DNA from: Gemmatimonadales bacterium
Lineage (GTDB): Bacteria; Gemmatimonadota; Gemmatimonadetes; Gemmatimonadales; JACORV01
Direction: 5' to 3'
Assembly (NCBI GenBank): GCA_035502185.1
Contig: DATJUT010000045.1
Location: 31,233 to 95,232 of the forward strand
Length of the DNA stretch: 64,000 nucleotides
Positions 35,202 through 43,943 of this stretch are shown here, piece by piece. The notes under the pieces are model-generated. The model was not told the origin of the DNA and made no database searches. It saw nothing but the letters and a program-made list of their open reading frames with translations. How positions within the stretch are numbered: position 1 is the first letter of the stretch; every line of letters begins with the position of its first letter. The position numbers and the translations under genes are program-made.

Positions 35202-37568
35202 ATGCTCGGCGACCTGCGCTACGCGCTCCGCTCGCTGCGGCGTAGCCCCGGCTTCGTCGCCGTGGCGGTGCTCTCGCTCGGCCTCGGCCTCGGGCTCGTG
35301 ACCACGATGTTCGCGCTCCTGGACGCGGTGACGCATCCCCATGTGGCGTACCGCGACGCGGATCGGCTGACATCCGTGGGGTGGGTCTCGAGCCGCCGGC
35401 TGCCGCTGAAGCCGTTCGACGTGTTCGTCGCGCTCCGGGAGCGGGCGCGCTCGTTCGAGGCGATCGTGCCCGTGGCGCCGAACCTGTTCTCGTTCTCCGA
35501 GCAGGGCGCCGACGAGGGCGAGGTGCCGAGCGTGAGCGTGCCCGCCCGGTTCTTCACCCTGCTCGGCGTGAAGCCTCATCTGGGGCGCACCCTCGCGTCG
35601 AGCGACGCCGACCGGCCGGTCGCCGTGGTGAGCTACGAGCTGTGGCGGCGGCGGTTCGCCGGCCGCCGCTCGCTGGCCGGCGCGACGGTGACCGTGGCGC
35701 GGCGGCCGTACGACGTTGTCGGCGTGATGCCGCGCGGCGTGGACTACCCGAACGGGGCGGCGGTGTGGACCGCGATGTCCGACGAGGCCGAGCGGACCGG
35801 GGCCGGCCTGGGCCGGCTCAGCGCGCTCGCGAGGCTGAGGGCCGGCGTCAGCCGCGCCGTGGCGGACTCCGACCTCGCCGGCGTGGCCCGCTACCTGACG
35901 AGCCGGTTCGACGTCCGCGGCGCACCGTTCTGGTTCAACGCGCACTCGCTGCGCGACGATCCGATGAAGCTCGGCGACATCCACGTCGCGATGCTCGGCG
36001 CGGCGCTGGCGGTGCTGCTCATCGCCTGCGCCAACCTCGCGAACCTGATGCTGGCGCGCGGGCTGGCGAAGCGCCGTGAGGTCGCGCTCCGCCTCGCGAT
36101 CGGCGCGAGCCGCGCCGCCGTCGTCCGCCAGATGTTCGTCGAGTGCGCACTGCTCACGATCGTGGGGGCCGCCGCCGGTGTGGTGGTGAGCCTGTGGGGC
36201 GCGAGCCTCCTCGCGAACCGGGTGCCCGGCGACGTCTGGTACCTCGGGATCATCGCGCCGCAGCTGAGCTGGCGCGTGTTCGCGCTCTCGGCCCTGGCGG
36301 CGGCCGCGTCGGCGGTGCTGTTCGGGCTCCTCCCGGCGATCCGCGTGGCCAACGCGGTGAGCCTCGACGAGCCGCTCAAGGACGGCGCCGGCACGACGGG
36401 CCGCACGCGAGGGCGCTACAGCCCGCTGGTGATCGCGGAGGTCGCGCTGGCCCTCGCGCTGATGATGGGCGCCGGCCTGCTGCTCAAGGTCGTGCGGCGG
36501 CTCGCGACGATCGAGTACAACTTCCCGGCCCGCCAGCTGCTGTTCGGGTACGCCAGCGGCGTCGCACCCGACTCGACCCCGCCGGGAGAGCGGGTGCGCC
36601 TGCAGCTCGCACTGGTCGCCGCCCTCGCGGGCGTGGACGGCGTGGCGGGCGCCGCTGCCGGCACGTCGCCCGATCTCCCGGGCAACGCCGTGACGGCCGA
36701 GCTGTCCGATTCGACGCGGCTGCTCCAGGGGGCGGAGGTGGTGACGCCCGGATACCTGCGCACCATGGGCCTGCCGGTGCTGCAGGGCCGCGATTTCACC
36801 GACGGCGATCTGGTGGGCAACGGCGCCGTGATCCTCAACTCGGTGGCCGCGGCGCGCCTCTATCCGCGTGGCCCCGCAGTCGGCCGGATGCTGAAGCTCG
36901 GCGGGCCGGCGTCCGACGCGCCGTGGGTCACCATCGTCGGCGTCTGCCGCACGATGCTGGTGCCGCAGTTCGAGCTGACGGACCTGCGGGCGGAGCCGCT
37001 CGCCTACGTCGTCCGAGCGGCGAGTAGCGGGGCGGATGTCCGCCTCGTAGTGCGGGCCGCGGGCGACCCCGGCGCCCTCGCGGTGGCGCTGCGCCGGAAG
37101 ATGCGGTCGGTGATGCCGCGGGGGTTCGTCGAGTTCTACCCCTACACCTACGGGCTGCAGAGCGCGGTGGCCTCGCGCACCTTTCTCGCCGAGCTGTTCG
37201 CGACGATGGGCACGTTCGCTCTGGCGCTCGCCGCGGTCGGCGTGTACGGCGTGATGGCCTATGGGGTCACGCGACGGCTGCGCGAGTTCGCCGTGCGCGT
37301 CGCGCTCGGCGCGCAGCGTTCCGACCTCCTGAAGGCCGTCCTGCAGGACGGCCTGGTCATGACCCTCGCCGGCACCGGCCTCGGCGCCTTCGTCGCGCTG
37401 TGGACCTCGTACTTCCTCCAGAACGTGCTCGAGGACGTGCATCCCACCGACGCTTTCACGCTGGTCGCCGCCGAGGCCGTGCTGCTGGGCGTGACGGTCG
37501 GGGCGTGTCTCTCTCCGGCATTCCGCGCCGCGCGCGTCGACCCCGTCGAGATCCTGCGCGCGACCTGA
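35202..37568 (+). CDS. FtsX/MacB-type ABC transporter permease (ADOP-like), permease 2
   Basis: A 788-residue permease with the same two-FtsX architecture, starting MLGDLRYALRSLRRSPGF and ending ARVDPVEILRAT. It is clearly a recent paralogue of permease 1: long identical runs include SLDEPLKDGAGTT and VVRQMFVECALLT versus VVRHLFLECALLT. The ATG at 35202 follows a GTG in the same frame (35199). The downstream 900 bases hold no gene, so permeases 1 and 2 may form their own unit controlled from 32547-32764. Confidence 0.9.
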   Translation: MLGDLRYALRSLRRSPGFVAVAVLSLGLGLGLVTTMFALLDAVTHPHVAYRDADRLTSVGWVSSRRLPLKPFDVFVALRERARSFEAIVPVAPNLFSFSEQGADEGEVPSVSVPARFFTLLGVKPHLGRTLASSDADRPVAVVSYELWRRRFAGRRSLAGATVTVARRPYDVVGVMPRGVDYPNGAAVWTAMSDEAERTGAGLGRLSALARLRAGVSRAVADSDLAGVARYLTSRFDVRGAPFWFNAHSLRDDPMKLGDIHVAMLGAALAVLLIACANLANLMLARGLAKRREVALRLAIGASRAAVVRQMFVECALLTIVGAAAGVVVSLWGASLLANRVPGDVWYLGIIAPQLSWRVFALSALAAAASAVLFGLLPAIRVANAVSLDEPLKDGAGTTGRTRGRYSPLVIAEVALALALMMGAGLLLKVVRRLATIEYNFPARQLLFGYASGVAPDSTPPGERVRLQLALVAALAGVDGVAGAAAGTSPDLPGNAVTAELSDSTRLLQGAEVVTPGYLRTMGLPVLQGRDFTDGDLVGNGAVILNSVAAARLYPRGPAVGRMLKLGGPASDAPWVTIVGVCRTMLVPQFELTDLRAEPLAYVVRAASSGADVRLVVRAAGDPGALAVALRRKMRSVMPRGFVEFYPYTYGLQSAVASRTFLAELFATMGTFALALAAVGVYGVMAYGVTRRLREFAVRVALGAQRSDLLKAVLQDGLVMTLAGTGLGAFVALWTSYFLQNVLEDVHPTDAFTLVAAEAVLLGVTVGACLSPAFRAARVDPVEILRAT

Positions 37569-37795
37569 GTCAAACGGCCCGCGGGCCGCTCGCCTCCGCC
37601 GGACCGGCGCCGGGGTGCCTGTCCATGGCGACGCGGCGAAGTCGTGCTCAAGGCTCCGACAGCGCGCGCGTCTGGCCTGAGGCGTGCGATCGCGCCGCGG
37701 CGGGGCCGCGACGTCTCCCGGCCGCGCCGCCGGGTCGTGTCGGGCCCCGGGGCATGCAGGCTGGCCGCCCGGTGGCGGCCGCGAGGCAGGGTTTG

Positions 37796-37812
37796 TTCGC
37801 ATGCGAATCAAC
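37796..37812. promoter_or_regulatory. palindromic motif copy 1 (TTCGCATGCGAA)
   Basis: TTCGCATGCGAA is a perfect 12-base palindrome followed by TCAAC. It recurs at 38067-38083 in the same orientation with one internal change. The AT-rich motif stands out from its surroundings and looks like a regulator or recombinase site. Confidence 0.4.
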
Positions 37813-38066
37813 TGGTGCGTGCCGGCAGCGCTGCCGGGTCTGCTCGCCAGCGCCGGGCGGCACCGGCGCCGCCGCCCGTCGCGGCGTCGGCTCGCCGCTC
37901 CCGCGCAGCACCGCCGATGCCGCGCACCGATTCTCGCCGGACCGGAGCGGGGTTCGCCTCCCCGGCTCTCCAAGGCTGCTCCGGCCCCTGCTAACGGCTC
38001 GAGCGACGTGCGCGCATCCATCTGTCCCGGCCTGTCTCGGCGGGTCCGGCGGCGGGTCACAATTGG

Positions 38067-38083
38067 TTCGCATACGAATCAAC
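38067..38083. promoter_or_regulatory. palindromic motif copy 2 (TTCGCATACGAA)
   Basis: Same motif as at 37796 with G to A at the centre, also followed by TCAAC, 271 bases downstream of copy 1. Identity is 19 of 21 bases when the preceding four bases are included. Confidence 0.4.
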
Positions 38084-38368
38084 GTGCTGGCTGGTGGCCG
38101 GGCGGCGGCGCGTGGCGGCGCGCCGGCGCGGCGTGGCGCGGCGAACGCGCAGGCCGCACCGGTGGCCGACGGTCCCGGCGGCGATCGCGCGGCGTGCGCG
38201 ATCCGCGGCTGCCGCGAACCCGCGAACCGCACGGGAGGCCCGCGTGCACGGGCCGTCCGTGCCCCGCAGCTCGGCGGTTCGCGGCGCGCCGGCCCGCCGG
38301 CCCCGGCGCGATTGCCGACCCCGACAACGGATGTTCGCTCTTGGGACGCCTCGTCCCGACCCCGGTCA

Positions 38369-38400
38369 CCCGGACCCCCTACACCCTACCCCCAACACCA
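38369..38400. repeat. AC-rich half-repeat before the adaptor gene
   Basis: CCCCCTACACCCTACCCCCA and the following ACACCAACTA resemble the right arm of the hairpin family, but no matching left arm was found nearby. It is probably a decayed or one-armed copy. Confidence 0.35.
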
Positions 38401-38471
38401 ACTAACCAGCTGCCGGATATCGAGTTAACAGGATCCCCGTCCGGGCCCGGCACTTGCCCTCAGGTATCGCC

Positions 38472-39719
38472 GTGGACATCCCTCGCGCACCCGTGAACAA
38501 GAAGCGCCGGCGCACGCTGTACGCGCTGGGCGCCGTCGCGGTCGTGGTCGTGGTCACCGTCGCGTTGAGCCGCCTGAGGCCCGCCGCGCCCTCGGTGGAC
38601 CGCGCCACGCTGGTGATCGACACCGTCAAGCAGGGCGCGATGGTGCGGGACGTGCGCGGCCCCGGCACGCTCACGCCCGAGTCGCCCACGTTCATCTCCG
38701 CCGTCACCAGCGGCCGGGTGGACCGCGTGTACCTGCGGCCCGGCGCGCACGTGCAGGCCAACACGGCGCTGCTCGAGATGAGCAACCCCGACGTCGAGCT
38801 GCAGGCGCTGTCGGCCGACCAGGCGGTCTCGGCCGCCGAGGCCGCGTTGGTGACGCTGCGCACGTCGCTGGAGAACCAGCGGCTGTCGCAGGAGGGCCTG
38901 GTGGCGCAGACGCGCTCCGACTTCCTCGACGCGCAGCGCACCGCACTGGCGGCCGAGAGCCTGTCGCAGCGCGGGCTCATCGCGTCGTTCGATCTCACCA
39001 AGGCGCGCGACAAGGTGGGCGAGATGCAGAGCCGGTTGGACATCGAGCGGCGCCGCCTGGACGTGATCGCGGGCTCGGTGGACAGCCAGATCGTGCTGCA
39101 GAAGGCGCAGATCGAGAAGCTGCGGGCCATATCGCGATTCCAGCAGGGGCGGATCGCCTCGATGCACGTCACCGCCGGTGCGGTGGGCGTGCTCCAGGAC
39201 CTCTCGCTCGAGGCGGGGCAGTGGGTGCAGGCGGGCCAGCAGCTCGCCGAGATCGTGCAGCCGGACCGGCTGAAGGCGGTGCTGCGCATCGCCGAGACGC
39301 AGGCCGCCGAGGTGGCCCCGCTGCAGGAGGCCGCCATCGATACCCGCAACGGCATCGTGAAGGGCCACGTGGTGCGGATGGACCCGTCGGCGCAGAACGG
39401 CACGGTGGCGGTGGACGTCGCGTTCGACGGCCCGCTGCCGCAGGGCTCGCGCTCCGACCTGAGCGTCGAGGGCACGATCACCATCGAGCGCCTGCCCAGT
39501 GTCACCTACGTCGGCCGTCCTGCGTACGGTCAGTCGAACAGCACCGTGGGGCTGTTCAAGCTGGTGGAGGGCGGCCATTATGCCGTCCGCGTCAACGTGC
39601 AGCTCGGCCGCACGTCGGTGAACTCGGTCGAGATCCTGTCGGGGCTGAAGCCGGGGGACGTGGTGGTCCTCTCGGACATGTCCCGCTACGACGCCGTCGA
39701 TCGCGTGAAGCTGGACTGA
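38472..39719 (+). CDS. HlyD/MacA-type periplasmic adaptor
   Basis: A 415-residue membrane-fusion protein. One N-terminal helix (about 17-34, [18 protein letters not shown]) anchors it after NKKRRR. The lipoyl halves ([20 protein letters not shown] and [20 protein letters not shown]) flank a long coiled coil (about 110-220), as in MacA. The GTG at 38472 follows AGGT; a TTG at 38454 is a weaker alternative. It opens the transcription unit with the ATPase at 39809 and the permease at 40600, forming a MacAB-like tripartite exporter. Confidence 0.88.
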   Translation: MDIPRAPVNKKRRRTLYALGAVAVVVVVTVALSRLRPAAPSVDRATLVIDTVKQGAMVRDVRGPGTLTPESPTFISAVTSGRVDRVYLRPGAHVQANTALLEMSNPDVELQALSADQAVSAAEAALVTLRTSLENQRLSQEGLVAQTRSDFLDAQRTALAAESLSQRGLIASFDLTKARDKVGEMQSRLDIERRRLDVIAGSVDSQIVLQKAQIEKLRAISRFQQGRIASMHVTAGAVGVLQDLSLEAGQWVQAGQQLAEIVQPDRLKAVLRIAETQAAEVAPLQEAAIDTRNGIVKGHVVRMDPSAQNGTVAVDVAFDGPLPQGSRSDLSVEGTITIERLPSVTYVGRPAYGQSNSTVGLFKLVEGGHYAVRVNVQLGRTSVNSVEILSGLKPGDVVVLSDMSRYDAVDRVKLD

Positions 39720-39808
39720 CGGCCGCGACGCCAGGGCCCGGCCGGGCATCTCCCGAGGGGCGCGCGCGGGCCGGCCGCAATCGGAACGACAACCTCAAGG
39801 ACGGAACG

Positions 39809-40513
39809 ATGACCGCAGTGAACGGACAGGCGCTGATCAAGCTCGAGGGACTGAAGAAGGTCTTCTACACCGACGAGGTGGAGACCCACGCGCTGGAGGA
39901 CGTGCACCTCGAGGTGAAGCAGGGGGAGTACCTCGCCGTCGCCGGCCCGTCCGGATGCGGCAAGACGACGCTGCTCTCGATCCTCGGCCTGCTGGACTCG
40001 CCGACGGAGGGCAACTACGTGCTCGGCGGCGACCACGTCGCGAACCTGACGGCCTCGCAGCGCGCCAAGATCCGGAACCGCCAGATCGGCTTCATCTTCC
40101 AGGCGTTCAACCTGATCGGCGACCTGACGGTGGCGGAGAACGTCGAGCTGCCGCTCACTTACCGCGGGATGCCCTCCGGCGAGCGGGGCAAGCGGGTGCA
40201 GGACGCGCTCGAGAAGGTGGGGATGAGCCACCGGATGAAGCACTATCCCTCGCAGCTCTCCGGCGGCCAGCAGCAGCGCGTCGCGGTGGCGCGCGCGGTG
40301 GTGGGCGACCCGCTGATCCTGCTGGCGGACGAGCCGACCGGCAACCTCGACTCCAAGAACGGCGAGTCGGTGATGGAGCTGCTGCGCGACCTGCACCGGG
40401 CCGGCGCGACGCTGTGCATGGTCACGCACGATCCGCGCTACGCGCGGCACGCGGACCGGACGATCCACCTGTTCGACGGGCGGATCGTCGAGGAGTCGGT
40501 CGCGGTGGTGTAA
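39809..40513 (+). CDS. MacB/LolD-type ABC ATPase 1
   Basis: A 234-residue ATPase. Walker [10 protein letters not shown] (46-54), Q-loop FQAFNLI, signature [14 protein letters not shown], Walker [13 protein letters not shown] and the H-loop MVTHDP are all intact. It belongs to the LolD/MacB/FtsE group that powers FtsX-type permeases. AAGGACGG precedes the ATG at 39809. It lies 89 bases after the adaptor and 86 before permease 3, with a hairpin repeat in the latter gap. Confidence 0.94.
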   Translation: MTAVNGQALIKLEGLKKVFYTDEVETHALEDVHLEVKQGEYLAVAGPSGCGKTTLLSILGLLDSPTEGNYVLGGDHVANLTASQRAKIRNRQIGFIFQAFNLIGDLTVAENVELPLTYRGMPSGERGKRVQDALEKVGMSHRMKHYPSQLSGGQQQRVAVARAVVGDPLILLADEPTGNLDSKNGESVMELLRDLHRAGATLCMVTHDPRYARHADRTIHLFDGRIVEESVAVV

Positions 40514-40520
40514 CACGAGC

Positions 40521-40592
40521 GTTGGTGGGTTGTAGGTGGTGGGGTGTCGTCCCCACCACCACCCACCACCTACAACCTACAACCCACAACCC
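40521..40592 (+). repeat. GT/AC-rich hairpin repeat A
   Basis: GGTGGTGGGG (40535-40544), loop TGTCGT and CCCCACCACC (40551-40560) form a perfect 10-bp stem. Outer GT-rich bases (40521-40534) can pair with AC-rich bases to 40590. It fills the gap between ATPase 1 and permease 3. Confidence 0.75.
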
Positions 40593-40599
40593 AGCTGTC

Positions 40600-43122
40600 A
40601 TGGACACCTTGATCCAGGACATCCGCTACGCCGTCCGTGGACTCCTCAGGAGTCCCGGATTCACCGCAGCCGTCGTCCTCACGCTGGCGCTCGGCATCGG
40701 CGCCAACACGACGATGTTCGGCGTGCTGGACACGCTGCTGCTGAAGCCGCCGGCGGGGGTGCGGGACGCCTCGCGCGTCGCGCGCGTGTACTTCCGCCTC
40801 GGGGGCACCACGATCACGATCGGCGGCGGCGCGAGTTCCGCCATGGCCAGCACGTCGTTCCCCGCGTACGAGGCGCTGCGGGGCGTTCGCGGCTTCGCCG
40901 GGGTCGCGGCGTTCGGCGACGGGGGCGTCAGCATCGGCACCGGAGCGGAGGCGCGCCCCGCGCGGATCCGGGCGGTGACCGCCTCGTACGTCCCGCTCCT
41001 CGGCGGGACGACCGTGCTGGGGCGGTTCTTCGACTCGACGGAGGACCGGCTCGGCGCGGGGCCCGTCGCGGTCGTGAGCCACGCCTACTGGATGCGGCAG
41101 ATGGGCGGCGACCCGGCCGTGCTGCATCGGACGCTCGCGATCGGCCCCTTCGCCTACGCCATCATCGGCGTCGCGACGCCGGGCTTCGCCGGCGCCGAGC
41201 TCGAGGAGCCGGACGTTTGGCTGCCGATCCATCAGGCGGCCCCGATCCTCGCCGGCGCCCAGGCGCTGTCGAGCTGGAACTGGTTCTGGGTGCAGACGAT
41301 CGTGCGGCTCGCGCCCGGCGTGACCTCTGGCGTCGCGGCGTCGGAGGCGACGCTCGTCGAGCAGCGCGCGATGCCGGCGTCCTCCGCGCCGCCGGGCGCG
41401 GGACCCCGGGCCCGGCGGGCCGGGATCGAGCAGGTGGTGCTCGGCCCGATCCAGGCGGCGCGCGGCCCCGGGATGACGGACGACGCCCGGGTGGCGCTGT
41501 GGGTGGGGGCCGTCGCGCTCGCCGTGCTGCTGGTGGCGTGCGCGAACGTGGGCAACCTGCTGCTGGCGCGCGCGCTGCGGCGCCGCACGGAGCTGGCGGT
41601 CCGCGCCGGCCTCGGCGCCGGGCGCGCCGCATTGGTGCGGCAGGTGCTCGTCGAGAGCCTCGTGCTCGCGCTGCTCGGCGGAGCCGCCGCGCTTCTCGTC
41701 GCCCTGTGGGGCGGGGCCGCCGTGCGCGCCTACCTGCTGCGGAGCCCGGTGCCCGCCTCGTCGATCCTGGACCCGCGCGTGCTCGCGTTCACCACGCTGG
41801 CGGCCTTGGCCACCGGGCTGCTCGCGGGCGTGGCACCGGCGTGGCAGGCCGGACGGACCGATCTGTCCGGCGCGCTCCGGAGCGGCGGCCGCGACGTGAG
41901 CCCCACGCGCGGGCGCCTGCGCTCGGCGCTGCTGGCGACGCAGGTCGCCCTGACGCTGGTGCTGCTGGTGGGGGCCGGCCTGTTCGTGCGGAGCCTCAGG
42001 CACGCGCAGACGCTGGACTACGGCTTCGACGTGGACCACCTGCTGCTGGCGAACGCGCGGCAGCGCGGCGGCAACGTCTCCATCTCGCGCCAGCTCGCCG
42101 CGTCGCCCGAGGGTCCGGTGGATCCGCAGAGCGCGCGGCTGCTGCGGATGCGCGAGAAGATCCGCGCCAATCCGCTGGTCACCGGCGCCGACGCGTTGGT
42201 CGGCATGCCCTACCAGTCCGTGATCATGCTCTCCATCCGCGTGTCGGGGCGCGACACCCTGCCGCGCCTGGCGGGCGGCGGCCCGTTCATGCTGGCGGTG
42301 ACGCCGACCTATTTCGCCACCGTGGGCACGCGCATCCTCCGCGGCCGCGGCTTCACCGACGGCGACGTGAAGGGCTCGCTGCCCGTCGCGGTCGTGGACG
42401 AGTCGTTCGCGAAGCTCGCCTGGCCGGATCGCGATGCGATCGGGCAGTGCATCTTCCTGGGCGACACGACGTGCATCCAGGTCGTCGGCGTCGCCGCGGA
42501 CGTCAGGGGCCGCTCGGTCACGCAGGCGCAGTCGCTGAATTACTACCTCGCCTTCCAGCAACAGCTGCAACCCCCGGAGATGTCGCTCGACGGGCTGGTG
42601 ATCCGCACCCGCGGACCCGCGGCGGCCGCCGCGGGCCTGGTGCAGCACGCGCTCCAGGTCTCCGAGCCGGACCTGCCGTACGTCCAGGTGCAGACGCTGG
42701 CCGACCGGATCGCTCCGCAGTGGCGGTCGTGGCAGCTCGGCGCGACGATGCTGTCGCTGTTCGGCCTGCTGGCGCTGGTGATCGCCTCGCTGGGACTGTA
42801 CGGCGTCACGGCCTACGGCGTCGCGCAGCGCACGCAGGAGATCGGCGTGCGCATCGCGCTCGGCGCGGGCCGGCGCGACGTGGTGGGCCTCGCGGTCACG
42901 CAGGCCGTGCGGGCCACCGCGGTCGGCGCGGCGATCGGCATGCTGCTGGCCTTCGCGCTCGGCCGCGCGGTGGCGGCGCTCCTGTTCGGCGTCAAGCCGC
43001 TCGATCCGCTGAGCATCCTCGGCGGCGTCGCGGTGCTGCTCACCGTCGCCGCAGTGGCCGCGTACCTCCCGGCCCGCCGGGCGGCGGGGATCGATCCGAT
43101 GCAGGCGTTGAGGACGGAGTGA
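40600..43122 (+). CDS. FtsX/MacB-type ABC permease 3 (ADOP-like)
   Basis: An 840-residue permease starting [21 protein letters not shown], with [14 protein letters not shown] in helix 1, a long periplasmic domain, the first FtsX unit near 310-440 ([22 protein letters not shown]), and a C-terminal FtsX unit ending [11 protein letters not shown]. It belongs with ATPase 1 and the adaptor as a MacAB-like system. The ATG follows the hairpin repeat by 7 bases with no clear ribosome site, so the RNA structure may affect initiation. Confidence 0.92.
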   Translation: MDTLIQDIRYAVRGLLRSPGFTAAVVLTLALGIGANTTMFGVLDTLLLKPPAGVRDASRVARVYFRLGGTTITIGGGASSAMASTSFPAYEALRGVRGFAGVAAFGDGGVSIGTGAEARPARIRAVTASYVPLLGGTTVLGRFFDSTEDRLGAGPVAVVSHAYWMRQMGGDPAVLHRTLAIGPFAYAIIGVATPGFAGAELEEPDVWLPIHQAAPILAGAQALSSWNWFWVQTIVRLAPGVTSGVAASEATLVEQRAMPASSAPPGAGPRARRAGIEQVVLGPIQAARGPGMTDDARVALWVGAVALAVLLVACANVGNLLLARALRRRTELAVRAGLGAGRAALVRQVLVESLVLALLGGAAALLVALWGGAAVRAYLLRSPVPASSILDPRVLAFTTLAALATGLLAGVAPAWQAGRTDLSGALRSGGRDVSPTRGRLRSALLATQVALTLVLLVGAGLFVRSLRHAQTLDYGFDVDHLLLANARQRGGNVSISRQLAASPEGPVDPQSARLLRMREKIRANPLVTGADALVGMPYQSVIMLSIRVSGRDTLPRLAGGGPFMLAVTPTYFATVGTRILRGRGFTDGDVKGSLPVAVVDESFAKLAWPDRDAIGQCIFLGDTTCIQVVGVAADVRGRSVTQAQSLNYYLAFQQQLQPPEMSLDGLVIRTRGPAAAAAGLVQHALQVSEPDLPYVQVQTLADRIAPQWRSWQLGATMLSLFGLLALVIASLGLYGVTAYGVAQRTQEIGVRIALGAGRRDVVGLAVTQAVRATAVGAAIGMLLAFALGRAVAALLFGVKPLDPLSILGGVAVLLTVAAVAAYLPARRAAGIDPMQALRTE

Positions 43123-43126
43123 AGAC

Positions 43127-43190
43127 GTTGGTGGGTCGTAGGTGGTGGGTTGTCGTCCCACCCGCTACCACCCACAACCTACAACCCACT
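43127..43190 (+). repeat. GT/AC-rich hairpin repeat B
   Basis: GGTGGG (43144-43149), an apical loop containing TTGTCGT, and CCCACC form the top stem; the arms extend from 43127 to 43189. The segment 43130-43155 differs at only 2 of 26 positions from the left arm of the four-helix-bundle element at 30314-30339. Confidence 0.75.
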
Positions 43191-43195
43191 GACCG

Positions 43196-43858
43196 ATGAT
43201 AAGCATCCGGAATCTCGAGAAGGCCTACGACACCGGCGGTTCCAGGACCTACGTCCTCCGCCACGTCGACTTCGACGTCGCGCCCGGCGAGTTCGTCACC
43301 ATCATGGGGCCGTCGGGGGCGGGGAAGTCCACCCTCCTCGCCATTCTCGGGATGCTCGACGGCCAGTGGACCGGCGAGTACGAGTTCCTCGGCGAGCCGG
43401 TGCACGCGCTCTCGGTCAAGCAGCGCAACGAGCTCCACAAGAAGCACGTCGGCTTCGTTTTCCAGCAGTACCACCTGATTGACGACCTCACCGTCGAGGA
43501 GAACCTCGACGTCCCGCTCTCGTATCGGAACGTCAAGAAGGCCGAGCGCCAGGCCATCGTCGCCGACGCGCTGGACCGGTTCCAGATCGTCGCGAAGAAG
43601 AAGCTGTTCCCCAGCCAGCTGTCGGGCGGGCAGCAGCAGCTCGTGGCCGTGGCGCGCGCCATCGTGGCGGCACCGAAGCTGATTCTCGCCGACGAGCCGA
43701 CGGGCAACCTGCACAGCTCGCAGGGCAAGGAGATCATGGAACTGTTCAAGAAGCTGAACGCGCAGGGCACGACGATCGTGCAGGTGACGCACTCGGAGAC
43801 CAACGCGGCGTACGGGAACCGGGTGGTGAACCTGCTCGATGGATGGATCGTGAAGTGA
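43196..43858 (+). CDS. MacB/LolD-type ABC ATPase 2
   Basis: A 220-residue ATPase with Walker A GPSGAGKST (38-46), Q-loop FQQYHLI, signature LSGGQQQLVAVARA, Walker [15 protein letters not shown] and H-loop VTHSE. It shares the LolD/MacB group with ATPase 1 but differs in using many Lys residues and in His replacing the usual D-loop Asp (NLHSS). Which of the neighbouring permeases it powers is not shown by the sequence; the next one (43944) is the closest. The two ATPases would have to serve up to eight permeases. Confidence 0.93.
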   Translation: MISIRNLEKAYDTGGSRTYVLRHVDFDVAPGEFVTIMGPSGAGKSTLLAILGMLDGQWTGEYEFLGEPVHALSVKQRNELHKKHVGFVFQQYHLIDDLTVEENLDVPLSYRNVKKAERQAIVADALDRFQIVAKKKLFPSQLSGGQQQLVAVARAIVAAPKLILADEPTGNLHSSQGKEIMELFKKLNAQGTTIVQVTHSETNAAYGNRVVNLLDGWIVK

Positions 43859-43860
43859 GC

Positions 43861-43920
43861 GTTGGCCGGTGGTCGACCGCGGGTTGTAGGCCCTAGCACC
43901 CACCACCTACGACCCACCAA
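43861..43920 (+). repeat. GT/AC-rich hairpin repeat C (diverged)
   Basis: The left arm GTTGGCCGGTGGTCGACCGC with GGGTTGTAGG faces a right arm CACCCACCACCTACGACCCA. It is a diverged copy of the same family in the gap between ATPase 2 and permease 4. Confidence 0.6.
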
Positions 43921-43943
43921 ACGCTTTTCGGGAGCTCGCTGCA

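Larger units (their letters stand above)
37569..38471. other. 903-base GC-rich region without a convincing gene
   Basis: Open frames exist on both strands, but their translations are Arg/Pro/Gly-rich and low-complexity with no recognisable domain. The region has two copies of a 21-base palindromic motif (37792-37812 and 38063-38083), a GGGACG-CCT-CGTCCC hairpin (38343-38357) and an AC-rich half-repeat (38369-38400). It could carry an untranslated regulatory RNA or control region for the operon starting at 38472. Confidence 0.5.

Noticed and set aside
37792-38083. Integron attC sites
   Set aside because: The two motifs lack the R-box core (GTTRRRY/RYYYAAC) arrangement, and there is no cassette gene or integrase.
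37684-38496. Possible 270-residue protein in the large intergenic gap
   Set aside because: No domain, no hydrophobic core, extreme Arg/Pro/Gly content, and competing open frames on both strands.
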